64,000 nt of DNA from Emiliania huxleyi CCMP1516 (Eukaryota; Haptophyta; Isochrysidales; Noelaerhabdaceae), in NCBI RefSeq assembly GCF_000372725.1, contig NW_005199975.1, positions 70,461-134,460 of the forward strand, in the 5' to 3' direction. The translations under genes and the position numbers were made by a program. Each line of letters begins with the position of its first letter. The stretch's first letter is position 1. Below, in pieces: positions 38,532 through 50,299 of this stretch. The notes beneath the pieces were generated by a model. It had not been told where the DNA came from. It ran no database searches and was given only the letters and a program-made list of their open reading frames with translations.

Positions 38532-41149
38532 ATGACCTCGCCGCTGGAGTTCCTGATGGAGGAGCTCACCTCAGACAACCCGCAGCAGGTCCGCGCGCGC
38601 GCGCTCTGGCGCCCGCTGCGGGCCGCGGCGATGCGGCTCTGTTTTCCTGCACCCTTTGTCTGAACCGCAGTGCTGTCCGCCTCCCGCCGCTCCGCCCGGC
38701 TCGCCAGCGCCGCGCCGCCCTGACGCCGCCTTCTTCCCGCACCGCAGTGCATCCAGTGCATCTCGCGGCTGCGCGTCATCGGCCTCGCGCTCGGCGCAGA
38801 GAAGACGCGGTCCGACCTAATCCCCTTCCTCAAGGGGGAGATCGAGGCGGGCAAGTTCACGGACGAGGTGCAGGTGAGCGTGGCCGAGGTCCTCGGCTCC
38901 TTCTCCGAGTTCGTCGGGCCCTCGAGCGAGGTGTCCGCCGCCCTCCTGGCCAGAGGCAGCGGAACCGAGAGAGAGAGCCGTCTTCTGCTCGAACCTTTGA
39001 CCCTCCTCGCATAGGCGCACTGCCTCTTCCCGCCGCTCGAGGCGCTCTGCGCCGTCGAGGAGTCGACCGTGCGGGACCAGGCGCCGGAGGAGGAGGGGAG
39101 AGGAGAGGGGGAGGGGGCGGGGAGGAAGCGAGAGGGGAGGAGGCAGGGGCGAGGGGACAAGGTGGTGTGTGTGTTGTGTGTGTGGTGGTGTGGGGGGGGG
39201 GGGGGGGGGGTCCAAAGGAAGGAGGGAAACTTCCCCCCCGCGGGAGAGGGTGTGCCAAGCCCCCGGGGTCCACTCCCGGGGGAACCTTTCCGGACCGGAC
39301 CGCACCGCACCGCACCGGGATTTTTCGGCCTGGGGCCGCGCCCTCAGGCCCTCCCCTAATCGGCGGTGGTCCCTTTCCCCCTTCCGCAGGCGGTGGCGTC
39401 CATCAACCAGGTGGGCGCGCAGCTGTCCGCCTCGCAGCTGCAGACGCACCTCGCGCCGCTCGTGCTGCGCCTCGCCCGCAACAAGGACTGGTTCACACCA
39501 CGCGTCTCCGCCTCCGGCCTCGTCGCGCTCGCCTACTCGGCGTGCGAGGACGCGCCCGCCGTCGGCGCGGAGCTGAGGGAGGAGCTCGAGGCCCTTCATC
39601 AGCTGAGTCCGTCAGGAGTTGAGTGATGAATTAGGCGCGGAGCTGAGGGAGGAGTTCAAGGCGCTGGCCGGCGACGACTCCCCGATGGTGCGGCGGGCGG
39701 CGGCGGCGCGGCTGGGCGCCGTGGCGGACTCCTACGGCACACAAAGCTGGTGGAGAAGGAGCTGGGCCTTCTAGGAGCGTACCCTGAGCCTTCTCGGAAG
39801 CTTCCGATAGGCACCAAGCTGGTGGAGGAGGAGCTGGCCCCAATCTACCGCGGGATGGTCGTCGACGAGGGCGAGTCCGTGCGCGTCAACGCGCTCAAGC
39901 AGACGGCGCTGCTCTGCAAGAACGCGGAGCTCGCCACGCGCGCGCTCCTTCTCAAGGAGTGCTTCACCTCGTGCACGCGCGACAAGTCGTGGCGCGTCCG
40001 CATCGCCGCCGCCGAGTCGCTGCCCGCGGTCGCGGAGGCGTGCAAGGACGCGGGCTCGCCCCTGTCGGACGAGCTGCGAGGCCCCCTCGAGGCAATGTAC
40101 ACGGCGCTGTCTAGGAAGTGTCTGGGAAGTGTCTAGGAAGTGTCTAGGCCCCCTCGAGGCAATGTACACCGCGCTGCAGTCCGACCACGAGTCGGAGGTG
40201 CGGGTCGCGGCGGCGCTCCGCGGCGCCGAGGCTGCGGCCGCGCTGGGCACCGCCTTCGGCGAGAAGCACATCTTCCCCACCGTCTCGCGCCTCGCCAACG
40301 ACACCAACTCAGTGTCGCGCGTCGAGCTGTCCACGGTCTGCATCGAGCTCGCCGCGCCGCTCGGCAAGGCGGCGGCGCTGGAGCACGTGCTGCCGTGCCT
40401 CGCGCTGCTGGCGGACGACGAGCTCTCCAACGTGCGGCTCGCAGTCATCATGCAGCTCGGGCCGTTCATCGACGTGGTCGGCCTGGACGGCGAGGCGGCG
40501 GCGATGCTGCCGCTGCTGGAGCGGCTCGGGGCGGACAAGAATTGGCGCGTGCGGCACGTGATCCTGCACTTGCTGCCGCAGCTCGCGGCGACGCTGGGCC
40601 CGGCGGAGTTTTGGTCCCACTTTGGAGAGGTTTGCGCCAGGCGCGCCTCCGACTCGTGCGCGCTGGTGCGGGAGGACTGGGTGGTGCTGATGGCGGAGAT
40701 CTGCGGCTTGGGCGGCTTTGGGCAGGCGTGGGCCGAGGAGACGCTGCTGCCCATCGTGACGGCGCTGTCGGGCGAGCAGTCGTACTTGCTCCGCGCCGTC
40801 GTCCCCTCCTTCACCGCCGGCTTCGCGCAGATCCTCACGCCCGGCAGTCTCGAGACGAAACTGGTGCCCGCCGTGCTCGAGATGGCGTCGGGCCGCGGCA
40901 TTAATTATTCATCAATTAATTACTCATTATTAGGTGCCCGCCGTGCTCGAGATGGCGTCGGACCGCGTGCCTAACTTGCGGATGATCGCCGCGCGGGCGC
41001 TCGCCGCCTGCACGCCGCTGGTGGACCCTGGCATGGCGCGCGAGAGTATCGTGCCCAAGCTGCAGGAGATGCTTGCAGATGCCGACGTGGACGTCAAGTT
41101 CGAGGCGGACGCGGCGCTCGAGAGCGACAAGTTGAAAGGCTTCTGCTGA
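38532..41149 (+). CDS. Protein phosphatase 2A 65-kDa scaffold subunit A (HEAT repeats)
   Basis: Homology to PP2A-A/PR65 runs the whole length: LRVIGLALGAEKTRSDLIPF, HCLFPPLEALCAVEESTVRD, RLARNKDWFTPRVSASGL, DDSPMVRRAAAARLG, DKSWRVRIAAAESLP, NWRVRHVILHLLPQLA and, near the end, VDVKFEADAAL. HEAT repeats stack into the scaffold that binds catalytic and regulatory B subunits. The start ATG is at 38532; the stop is at 41147-41149. Introns include 39565-39634 (GC-AG), 40081-40147 (GC-AG, 28 of 29 bases of the next exon copied at its start) and 40864-40933 (GT-AG, 33 of 34 copied). The first intron boundaries are less certain. An inactive copy of promoter and first exon lies at 34.7 kb. Confidence 0.9.
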
Positions 41150-41585
41150 GGCGCGCTGCGGAGGCCCTCTCCCGCCCTCCCTCCCGCCGTCCCTCTCCTC
41201 CCCTCGGGTCTCGGGTCTCTGGTCTCTGGGCATGCGTCGAGGAGGGTCCAGAGGCTAGGCGTAAGGGCTCTGGCGCTAGAGTAAGGGTCGGGCGGGGCGC
41301 AACCGCGGCGTGGCGTCCGCGATATATTTCGCGCTCCGGCTCGCATCCCCGCGTCCCCTCCGCTCCCCCCCTATGTCCGCCCTGCGGTCCGCCCTGTCCC
41401 CTCCGACATTTAAAAACTTTTGAACAAAAGGATGCATACCCGGCCGGCGCGCGAGTGGGCGGAGACCCCGGAGTGGTCGCCGGCCGGACACGAGGCGGGG
41501 ACCGAGAACTGGAGTGAAGTTTACCTTTACCTTAGACCGCGAGCGAGACGGACGTCCGAGACGCGAGAGCGGCGCAGAGAGCCGC

Positions 41586-42586
41586 TCAGTGCGTCTCGCC
41601 GCGGTCGCGTAGGATGGTCTCTGCGATGATCATATCCTCCGGCGTGGTGAGCTTGAGGTTGGTGTACTCGCCCACCGTCAGCTTGACTGGCTCTCCCATC
41701 AGCTCGACCACCTGCTCAGGATGAGACAACAAAGGATCGTGTTACTCGAATGTATCTCGAATGTATCTCGGATGTCTCTCGGCTGTGTCTCGGCTGTGTC
41801 TCGGCTGTGTCTCGGCTGTGTCTTGCACCGACACGTCGTCGGTCACGGCCAGCTGATTCGCGTTTGCGTTCGCGAAGCCGTCGCGCAGCATCTGCGGCCG
41901 CAGGATCTGCGGCGTCTGCACGTCCCACAGCTTTGAGCGGTCGAGAGTGCGGCTCACAAACTCGCCGTCCGCAGACTCCTACCACTAACGCAGGAGGAGC
42001 TCGTCCGTTGCTCAAGAGGTTCCGGCTCACAAGCTCGCCAAAATGCACGCTCCTTGATCGTCGGCTTGCAGGGCACCGCCAGCACCGCTGCGCCGTGCTG
42101 CGCCGCGTCGGCGAAGCAGCGCTCGATGGCGTCGATGGTGACGAGCGGCCGCGCGGCGTCGTGGATCGCGACCAGCGTGCACGCATCCCCCACGGCCGCC
42201 AGCCCGTTCTCCACCGAGTTCTGCCTCTCGGCGCCCGGCAGAGCGAGCGCGAGCCGCGGGTCAGAGAGGAAGGGCTGGAGGAAGGGCAGGTCGCGGTACT
42301 CATCGGCGATGACGAGGACGATCCGCTCGAGCCGCTCCATCGAGAGCAGCAGCTCCAGGTCCCACTGCAGCACCGGCTTGCCCAGCAGCTCGAGGAACTG
42401 CTTTGGCCGGTCCGCCTTCATCCGGCTGCCAGAGCCGCCGGCGAGGAGGACCGCGGCGAGCCTCTCGTCCACCAGCGCCGGCGAGAGCAGCTGCGCGGGC
42501 GGAGCACGCGCGACCGCCGCGGCGACGGCGGCGTGCGGCACGCGGAAGGCCGCGGCGGCGTAGAGCAGCGGCGAGAAACAAGCCAT
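41586..42586 (-). CDS. ispD: 2-C-methyl-D-erythritol 4-phosphate cytidylyltransferase, plastid-targeted
   Basis: Third enzyme of the plastid MEP isoprenoid pathway: it makes CDP-methylerythritol from MEP and CTP. The ATG at 42586 (minus) opens a leader (ACFSPLLYAAAAFRVPH) fitting a signal/transit peptide. Then come the nucleotide-binding motif VLLAGGSGSRMKADRPKQF, PGAERQNSVENGL, IHDAARPL, TPQILR, AVTDDVSV and the C-terminal VKLTVGEYTNLKLTTPED, all typical of IspD. Two introns: one at about 41955-42045, flanked by two copies of GGCTCACAA(A/G)CTCGCC, and one at about 41715-41825 filled with an 11-bp TCTCGGCTGTG repeat. The stop is at 41586-41588. An A-rich element lies directly upstream. Confidence 0.9.
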
Positions 42587-42587
42587 T

Positions 42588-42652
42588 TTGCAAGCAAAAA
42601 AAAGAAAAATTTGTGCACACGCAAAAAAGAGTTGAAACGAAAGAATTTCACA
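42588..42652 (-). promoter_or_regulatory. Candidate ispD promoter, AAATTC and T-run elements
   Basis: On the minus strand this region reads GAAATTCTTTCG, then CTCTTTTTTGCG, then AAATTTTTCTTTTTTTTTGC up to the ATG. It resembles the elements before the PP2A and G-patch genes. Confidence 0.4.
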
Positions 42653-42790
42653 GTGAAAGGAAAGAAGCCGCAAAGCAAAGGCTCGGCAGGCGTCGGCGTC
42701 GTCGCAGAACGAGACAGAGGAGGAGGGGCAGGAGAGAGAACGACGAGACGTGGGACGACCGCGACATGAAGGTTGGTGCGACAAGACGTT
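42653..42790. repeat. Dispersed-repeat copy related to 49080-49240
   Basis: Shares GAAAGAAGCCGC, GGCAGGCG-CGGCG, GAGAGAACGACGAG and GGGACGACCGCGA, then ATGAAGGTTG, in order, with the region around 49080-49230. The right part overlaps the element inserted at 38190-38417 (there in reverse). Confidence 0.6.
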
Positions 42791-43824
42791 CTCACGGAGC
42801 ACATCAAGGTGACCCTGCGAGCATGACGACGACAGGATGCGCACATACAAGTACACCATCATGACTCAATTACCATGAGTCATACATACTTAGCGTGGAC
42901 CGTGGTGTCGATGTCGATCGCGTCCCAATCCGGCTAGGTTGTAGGTACGTTAGGGACGACTCCGTCTCCGCCACGGATCGTGTCGAGCGCACGAGAGGCA
43001 CGACCCGCCAACTGAAGCACAGGAGCCGCCGAAACTCACACCAGCCAAGAGGTCCTCACACGCCAAGAGAGGTCCTCACACGCCAAGAGGTCCTCAACTC
43101 CTCATGCGTCATGGCGCACTGGGATCCTATATCCGTGTTGCGCGCCCCCTTGCCTACGCCGGCGCGTCGCGATGGCCGGGCCGGCACGCCCTTCCCCCGA
43201 CGTTCCCGCGGCACGCAGAGGCAGCGCTTCGTTCAAATAAGCCATCATTGTTCCTCACCTCACCACTGCGAGAGAGGTCCTCACGCCTGTGGCGAGAGGT
43301 CCTCACGGCGTTTCGTGTTTTCTCGTTGCAGTATCGCGCCTCCCGCGGCAGAGCGCTTGCGTTGGAAGTGGCCATATACCACGTGCACGCCCCCTAATGA
43401 GCAGTTAGTGTCACGTGGTTTTATACGAGCAGGTCAACAGAGTTAGGGTTTAGACCTCCAAAGCTTTGTGCGCCGAGCTAGCGTGGCGATTGCCTCGTCG
43501 GCCGCGCGCGGCGTCACTGAATGCTCTGTTCTCGCCTTCTGGCCTCTCGTTCTTCTTATGCTTGCATGCGAATGGCCGGACGCCTTCCTGGAAGCCGGCC
43601 CTCTGGGGGGCTCGTCAACGTGCCGGATCAAGCCCGGCGTGCATCCGCGTTGACGCTCATGAGCCTGTGGAGCATCGCTGGCATTTGCTTGGCTCGCCGC
43701 ACATTTAGGCCGCGAGCTATCATCGGAGCAGGATCGAGCTGACGCGTGGAGCGGAGGGTAGTGCTAGGAGAGTGGAGGGCAGTGCTGATTTTGTGCAGTG
43801 TTGTACGTATTCGGGAGTGTTAAA

Positions 43825-44080
<256 letters not shown>

Positions 44081-44483
44081 AGTGAGGGGGGGGGGTGTCA
44101 TGTCACTGCATCCTCTGCCGGTTCCTTCCGTCGCCTCTTCTTTGTTCGGGAGTGTTTGCGCCGGCAGAGAGCGTCAGTGCGATGGGACCACTGTGGAGAG
44201 CAGCTAGCACTGTTGATTATTGAATACGTAACCCTCGAGACGCGCGTTGCATGTGCGGGTCGTTCGCGTTGGCCGTTTTTGGCCTCCCTCCTCGCTCCTG
44301 GCGGCGCGCATGGATGCGTCTCGACGACCGAGGTCCGTCGGCGCGTCGCCACAGTGCTCTATTGTAAAGGCCAGCACCCGAATCCTCAGCTGATTGGAAG
44401 TTAGTGTCAAACACTACTAAACTTATCCGACAAACATCTCTTGCAGACACTCAGCTGTATCCCGGAGTCACGCAGTCACCTTG

Positions 44484-46483
44484 TCACCTTGCGCCTCGCG
44501 CGCGCATCTCGCCCTCGATGGCGGCGCCCGTCGCGAGCGGCCGCCCCGCGCCGCAGCCGGCGCGCTCCTCCGCCCCTGCAGGGTAGCGGCATCCGAGCTG
44601 CCGGCTGTTCTGCCACACCATCGACAGTGCCGCCTGCCGCATCGCGGCCAGCTCGTCGGCGGGCGGTGGTCCGAACCGCTCGCGCAAGTAGGCGGCTCGC
44701 TCCGCAAAGGCCCGCGCCGTCTCGGAGGGCTGGCGTGTGAGGTAGGGCCGCGGGGGCGGAGGCGGCGGGGAACGCGGCGCGGCGGCGGGGGCGGCGGCGG
44801 CGGCGGTGGAGTGGAGGGCGGCGGGAGGGAGGGAGGAGGCGCCGACTCCGTGCAGCGGCCGTTGCAGCGGCCCTTGCAGCGGCCCTCGCAGCGGCACGCC
44901 CGTGAGCTGCACCGCGTCGATCTCGCTCCTAACCTCGGGCAATCTCGGGTAATCTCGGGTAATCTCGGGTAATCTCGACTGTGCCGCGAGGGTTCCACAG
45001 GGCCGAGGCTTGACCTCTCATGACTCCCCATTCATCTCGCTCTTGCTCACCGCTGGCGGCGTGGGCTGCTGCACGGCCGCCTCGCCCTCTCGGCTGCACC
45101 TCGGCTGCACCTCGGCTGCACCTCGGCTGTCTCTCGGCTGTCTCTCAGCTGCCTCTCAGCTGCCTCTCAGCTGCCTCTCGGCTGCCTCTCGGCTGCCTCT
45201 CGGCTGCACCTCGGCTGCACCTCGGCTGTCTCTCGGCTGTCTCTCAGCTGCCTCTCAGCTGCCTCTCAGCTGCCTCTCGGCTGCCTCTCGGCTGCCTCTC
45301 GGCTGCACCTCGGCTGCACCTCGGCTGTCTCTCGGCTGTCTCTCGGCTGTCTCTCAGCTGCCTCTCGGCTGCCTCTCGGCTGCCTCTCGGCTATCTCGCT
45401 CCAGAAGGCGTCGGACCATCCCGTCGTGTCGAGCTGCAGCTCGAGCAGCTGGACGGGCGCCGAGATTGCATCTCCCGACGAGATTGCATCTCCCGACGAG
45501 ATTGCATCTCCCGCGGCTCCGCCGACGTCGAGCGTCAGCGCGTCGCTCGGCGGCCTGCTGGGCACGTGATTGTACCTGCAGCCGAGGTACAGCAAGTAAT
45601 TAAGCAGTTAAGTAATTGAGCCGAGGTACAGCCGAGATCGGGGCCGAAGTGAACCCGAGACAGAGCCGAGCGAGGAGGGAGGGAGGGAGGGGGGAGGGAG
45701 GGAGAGGGGGGGGGGCGTGGCAGTACCTCTCGCCCCGCCAGATAGTGCGCCACGCCTCGGCGCCCGCCGGCGACGCCCTCACCTCCACCAGCGATCCAGG
45801 GTTGTGGCTCTGGTAGACAGTCACCGCCCTCGCCTACAATCTCGGGCAATCTCGGCTAATCTCGGCTAATCTCGGGTCGTGGCTCTGGTGGACAGTCACC
45901 GCCCTTGCCTCCACCGGCTCCGCGAACCGCAGCCGCACCTAATGATGAAAGGCTCATCAACTCACACACGCGTTAGCGCATCGCCGGCGCCGCGAAGGCC
46001 GGAGCACCCACTCCCTCCCCTCCCCTTGCCGCGGTACCGGCGACCACGCCCGCCCGTCCGATCCCGCCTATCCTCTCGGGCAATCTCGGGTCATCTCGGG
46101 TCATCTCGGACCACGCCCGCCCGTCAAGGCCCGCCTAGAAGGCTCCGAGAAGGCTCCTAGAAAGGTCCTCGAGTTGACCACGCCCGCCCGGCTGACGCCC
46201 GCCGCAGGGAAGACGCGCGGCTTGCCGAGCAGCTGCGCCGCAGAGTGCTCCGCCCGCGAGTACTGCGACGAGAAGCCGACCTTCATTAACAATGATTAGA
46301 CAGTAATGCAATTAACGAAGCCGAGGAGTACTGCGACGAGAAGCCGACCTTCATTAACACATTGACAATGATTAGACATTAATGCAATTAACGAAGCCGA
46401 CGAGTACAGCGATGAGACGCCAACCACGCCGCTCGCCCACATCGAACGCTGGCGCGGAGCCTGCTGCCGCCGCTGCCCCTGCC

Positions 46484-46527
<44 letters not shown>

Positions 46528-46531
46528 GGCA

Positions 46532-46565
<34 letters not shown>

Positions 46566-48780
46566 GAGCAGTTGTGGCGGCGGCGGTGGCTTCGGGAAGC
46601 GCTTGGCGGCGAGCGGCTTGTTCTTCGTGGCGGCAGAGCTGCGGGCTGCGTGCTGCGGCGGCATATCTTGAGGCAGGTCGGTCCTGCAGAGCCGGAGGAG
46701 CGAGGCTGGATTACCCGAGAGGACCCGAGATGACCCGAGATTATAGGCAGGTCGGTCCTGCAGAGCCGGAGGAGCGAGGCTGGATTACCCGAGAGGACCC
46801 GAGATGACCCGAGATTATAGGCAGGTCGGTCCTGCAGAGCCGGAGGAGCGAGGCTGGCGGCGGCGCGGCGGTGTAGCTGCGCGCGCCGAAGCCGAGTCCC
46901 ATGCCTGATCTCGGGGGAATCTCGGGTCAGCTCGGGGGCGATCTCGGTGGAATCTCGCGCCGAGGCCGAGTCCGTCGCCTCGCTTGCCGCCCTTGTCTGC
47001 GGGTAGGGAGTAGCCCATCGCATGCGCGCGCGAGAACTGCGCCTGCTCTTCACCGCCCCTTTGTGTCGGCGAGGCTGCCTCGTATTAGTGCGGGGTGCGA
47101 GCGCGCGGGGACTGCGCCTCGAGGACAGCTTCTGTCACGCCGCCCTCCCGCTTGGAGACTGTGATGAAGCGCTCGCTCCCCTTGCCTGTGGGGTGATTGG
47201 GAAGTAGTCAGTAGTGGTGACCCCTCGCCCGTGGTGTGGCGCAGCCCGTGCCTCTGCGCGAGGGCAATCTCGGGTGATCTCGGGCAATCTCGGGCAATCT
47301 CGGGCAATCTCGGGCAATCTCGCCCGTGGAGCGGCGGCGCAGCCCGTGCCTCTGCGCGAGGGCAATCTCGGGCAATCTCGGTCAATCTCGGGCGATCTCG
47401 GGTGATCTCGGGTGATCTCGGGTGATCTCGCCCGTGGAGCGATGGCGCAGCCCGTGCCTCTGCGCGAGGGTGTGGACGAGCGCGCGGTCTGCCTGTGTTC
47501 ACAGCTGGCGCGGCTGTGAAGAGGCGCCGTTCACAGCGCGGCGGTGTGGACGAGCGCGCGGTCTGCCTTGGCGAGGTCTGGCTGGAAGGCGAGCTCCTGT
47601 TCACAGCTCGGGTGATCTCGGGCAATCTCGAGGTCTCGAGGTCTGGCTGGAAGGCGAGCTCCTGTTCACAGCTCGGGTGATCTCGGGCAATCTCGGGCAG
47701 TCTCGAGGTCTGGCTGGAAGGCGAGCTCCTGTTCACAGCTCGGGTGATCTCGGGCAATCTCGGGCAGTCTCGAGGTCTGGCTGGAAGGGCGGGCTCCTGT
47801 TCCGTGGAGGAGGCGAGGAAGTCCTGAATCCGCTCCTCGACGTTGCGGCGCAGCACCTTCTCCTCGGGCACAGACACACACCTGAGGAGGGACTCAGCAG
47901 TCGTCAGCGAGTGAGCCTTCATCAGTCAGTGTCTCCTCGGGCACAGACACACACACCCGAGCCCGACACCCTCCAGCAGCCGCACCGCACTCACCGCGAC
48001 CGGGGTCACGCTGCCGCTGCTCCTCCGCCCCAGCCCCTGCCCCTCCACCCACCCCATCCGCAGCAGCATCCTGAAGCCCCTCGAGCTCGCCCTGTCCAGA
48101 GCCGCGCCGCCGCCGCCGCCTCGCCGCACCTGCAGCAGCGCCTCCCTCCCCACACGCCCGCCTCCGCCGCCGCCCTCCTCGCCGCCGCCGCCGCCCTCCT
48201 CGCCGCCGCCGCCGCCCTCCTCGCCGCCGCCGCCGCCCTCCTCGCCACCGCCGCTGCCACCGCCGCCGCCGCTGCCACCGACGCCGCTCTCGACGGCGCC
48301 CGAGTCCTCTCTCTCCTGCAGCGAGACGGCGCCGACGGCGGCAGCGAGATGGTCGCCCTCGCACTCGCCCTCGCCCGCCGCCGCCGCAGCCGCCGCCTCC
48401 GCCGCCTCCGCCGCCCCCGTCTCCGCCTCCGGCTCGCTCTCTGGCTCGCTCTCATCTCCCGAGCCAGGCTCCTCCTCCTCCTCCTCTCCACCCTGGCCGC
48501 GCACGAACTTGATCATCGGACCCTCGTAAACGACGCCGTCGTCCTGCATCGCATACCGCGCCTGCGCGGCTCGGGCCGGTCTGCCACGCCGACCCGTCTG
48601 CCGCGCCGAGGCCGAGCCGCCCGGCACCGAGAGCGGCTCGCCGCGCGGAGGCCTGCTCCTGCTGCTGCCGCCGCGGCGCCTGCTGCCACCGCTGCCGCCG
48701 CCGCCGTCGCGACCACTACCGCCGCCACCGCCGCCACCACCGCCACCGCCGCTACCACCAGCGCCACCACGTCTCGGCAT
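44484..48780 (-). CDS. G-patch and R3H protein, probably with a C-terminal discoidin-like domain
   Basis: The ATG at 48780 (minus) opens a Gly/Arg-rich N-terminus with acidic and GGEEGGGG repeats, then a G-patch (GFRMLLRMGWVEGQGLGRR, near 48.05 kb). Next, pieces of an R3H domain: RRNVEERIQDFLAS, FQPDLAKADRALVHTLAQRH, GLRHRSTG, GSERFITVSKRE. This order recalls NKRF-type nucleolar RNA-processing factors. Further exons give MGYSLPADKGGKRGDGLGLG, a Pro-rich and poly-Gln stretch, then VGFSSQYSRAEHSAAQLLGK, VTVYQSHNPGSLVEVRA, LDTTGWSDAFW and EIDAVQLTGVPL, a discoidin/jelly-roll-like module as in FBXL4-type proteins. Whether these are one gene or two is uncertain; exon style and phase run on without a visible promoter. 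Stop at 44484-44486. Introns use CTCGGGTAAT, CTCGGCTGCCT and AT-rich filler. Confidence 0.65.
45090..45395. repeat. CTCGGCTGCCT / CTCGGCTGTCT 11-bp minisatellite
   Basis: About 28 units of 11 bases (CTCGGCTGCAC, CTCGGCTGTCT, CTCAGCTGCCT, CTCGGCTGCCT) arranged in higher-order blocks of roughly 110 bases repeated nearly three times. Intron filler of the minus-strand gene. Confidence 0.9.
46255..46400 (-). repeat. Tandem exon-copy plus AT-rich filler units
   Basis: The exon start coding VGFSSQYS is present three times (46255-46283, 46325-46353, 46399-46425), separated by filler ending in AATTAACGAAG-type sequence. The downstream exon resumes at about 46284 reading leftward. Confidence 0.8.
46485..46563. 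repeat. (CTG)n followed by (GGC)n, coding poly-Gln/poly-Pro on the minus strand
   Basis: About 14 CTG units and about 11 GGC-type units. On the minus strand they read as Pro runs then a Gln run inside an open exon. Confidence 0.95.
47262..47430. repeat. CTCGGGCAAT / CTCGGGTGAT 10-bp minisatellite, three blocks
   Basis: Ten-base units with exon copies (GGAGCGGCGGCGCAGCCCGTGCC) between blocks. Similar blocks at 47600-47770 alternate with three copies of GGTCTGGCTGGAAGGCGAGC. Confidence 0.9.
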
Positions 48781-48801
48781 AAGGCGAAAAAAAGAAATTT
48801 T
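48781..48801 (-). promoter_or_regulatory. AAATTTCTTTTTTTCGCC element next to the G-patch start codon
   Basis: On the minus strand it reads AAAATTTCTTTTTTTCGCCTT immediately before ATG. Best-preserved example of the recurrent element. Confidence 0.45.
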
Positions 48802-49165
48802 CGACTAGGGACGCGGCTCTGAGCGCCCAGGAAGATGACTCCGAGGAGGACGAAACCAGTGGAAATCCAGTTGTCAGATGTCACGATGCATCCGAAGGGG
48901 ACCCCAGCGCCGGCATGATCCGTAGAGGCACGAGTGTTCGAAGAGAGAGTGGACCTGAGCAACAACATGACCTGTAGGCAAATGATCGGAGTGGGAGTCA
49001 GAAATGTGGTCCTTGCGCGAGGGGAGCTCGATAGACTCGAGGGGCCAGGATACGCCGCGAGGAGGACGGAGTTGCGCCGAAAGGCGAAAGAAGCCGCGAG
49101 AACAAGGGACCGGCAGGCGGCGGCGTCACAGGACGAGGCAGAAGAGAACGACGCGACAGAGGAGG

Positions 49166-49387
49166 AAATGACAAGGGAGAGAACGACGAGAGTGGGACGA
49201 CCGCGAGGTGGCATGAAGGTTGCAGCGAGAAGCGGCGAGAGACTGCGAAGAGAGATAGGAAGAGGCAGACTCCCTAGGGTGGGCGACGGCTAGCGCACCA
49301 CACACCTCTCCTTAAAATCCCTGTGTGGTGGCGGCGTGCCGTCCTCCCATCCCTCCCTTGGGTTGTCTGTTTTCTTTCTTTCTTTCT
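49166..49387 (-). mobile_element. Relative of the 228-bp insertion element
   Basis: Reverse complement of 38190-38417, from AATGACAAGGGAGAG to GTTTTCTTTCTTTC. Differs by a few substitutions and loss of one repeat at the A/G-rich end. Similarity to 42653-42790 continues further left (from about 49080), so the full repeat may be longer. Confidence 0.7.
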
Positions 49388-49610
49388 GAGCGCCCAGCGA
49401 CGCGTGCCGGATGGAGTCCGGCCGCGGGTGACTAGGGAAGTTCGCTCAGGATGTGTGGCAGTCAGTTTGGCTGAGTGTCTTGTCTTGTGGTTCTGTGTGT
49501 CGCTCCTGTGTGACCGTCATCGCCCGTCTAGCGTCCACCCATACCGCGTTGGTGTCCCCGCCCCAGTCGTTGGTCGGACTGTGTTTCGCCTTCCCATCAA
49601 TCATCAATCG

Positions 49611-49743
49611 CTCTCTCACAGCACACTGGTACGACAAGGGCGCGGACTGGCGCGGACTGGCACACACACCGGCTCACCACCGGAGCCGCCTAAGCGACTC
49701 CGTTAAGAACGGCAATGCACTCCGCACCATGCACAATGCCGCT
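49611..49743 (+). repeat. ~130-bp dispersed repeat, copy 1
   Basis: Nearly identical to 51876-52008: both run from CTCTCTCACAGCACACTGG through GGCGCGGACTGGCGCGGAC to ATGCACAATGCCGCT, with about two differences. A diverged third copy is at about 58775-58850. Confidence 0.85.
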
Positions 49744-50299
49744 CTCCCCGCACGCTCGCTAGCTCGTTCACCGTCTGCCACGCCACAGCGGTGTGGAGAA
49801 CGACCGACAAACGCTGCATTTGCAGGCCGAGGGCCCAACAGGAGAATCGTGCTTTCAGTGGGGTTGTTTGGTGTTGGGTTGGGTTGGTTGAGGGTTGGGT
49901 TGTTCCGCGTGAAGTTGGGTCGTCGGCGCGAAGGGTGAGGTCTCGACCGCCGCCGCTCACGCCAGCGGACGGCCACCATCGGTGTTTTTGGCTTCGCCAC
50001 CGTCCAAAGCGTGCGCAATGCGCTCGCCGGCATCGAGCGAGCACGCCTGTCCGACGAGTGGCTTGCTGTGTGGACGCATTCTTGTGGCTCTCGCCGAGAG
50101 CGTTTTGCGTCCCGGCGGGTGGGAGAATATGTGATAGGAACGAGTGTATCGCTTTGACGGATCGACCGTGCTTGTTATCCACATCGATGTGACGCACACA
50201 GTGACACATCAGACGACACAAACACGCGTGCCGACTGTCTGTGCGTTGGGCCGGCGGGTCAGAACGCGCAGCCAGATCGGTGCCATTCGTACGGCGCCG

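Larger units (their letters stand above)
37040..38625 (+). repeat. Right arm of the inverted duplication
   Basis: Contains AT-rich blocks with repeated CAATACTTAGAG (37075, 37265, 37300), the GAGGTCCTCACAC repeat (37659-37715), and the functional PP2A promoter. Relative to the left arm it has extra DNA at about 37080-37300, 38000-38040 (with a duplicated CTTTTCGCTCCTTT) and the 228-bp insertion at 38190-38417. Confidence 0.65.
48802..50299. other. Intergenic, repeat-bearing
   Basis: No supported gene. Contains the relative of the 228-bp element (49166-49387), a partial copy of the GGTATGGGTG repeat (reverse, about 49528-49556) and the first of two ~130-bp repeats (49611-49743). Confidence 0.55.

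Noticed and set aside
47422-48822. Plus-strand open frame of 466 codons
   Set aside because: Shadow of the G-patch/R3H gene; its content is Ala/Arg low complexity from GGC-rich DNA.
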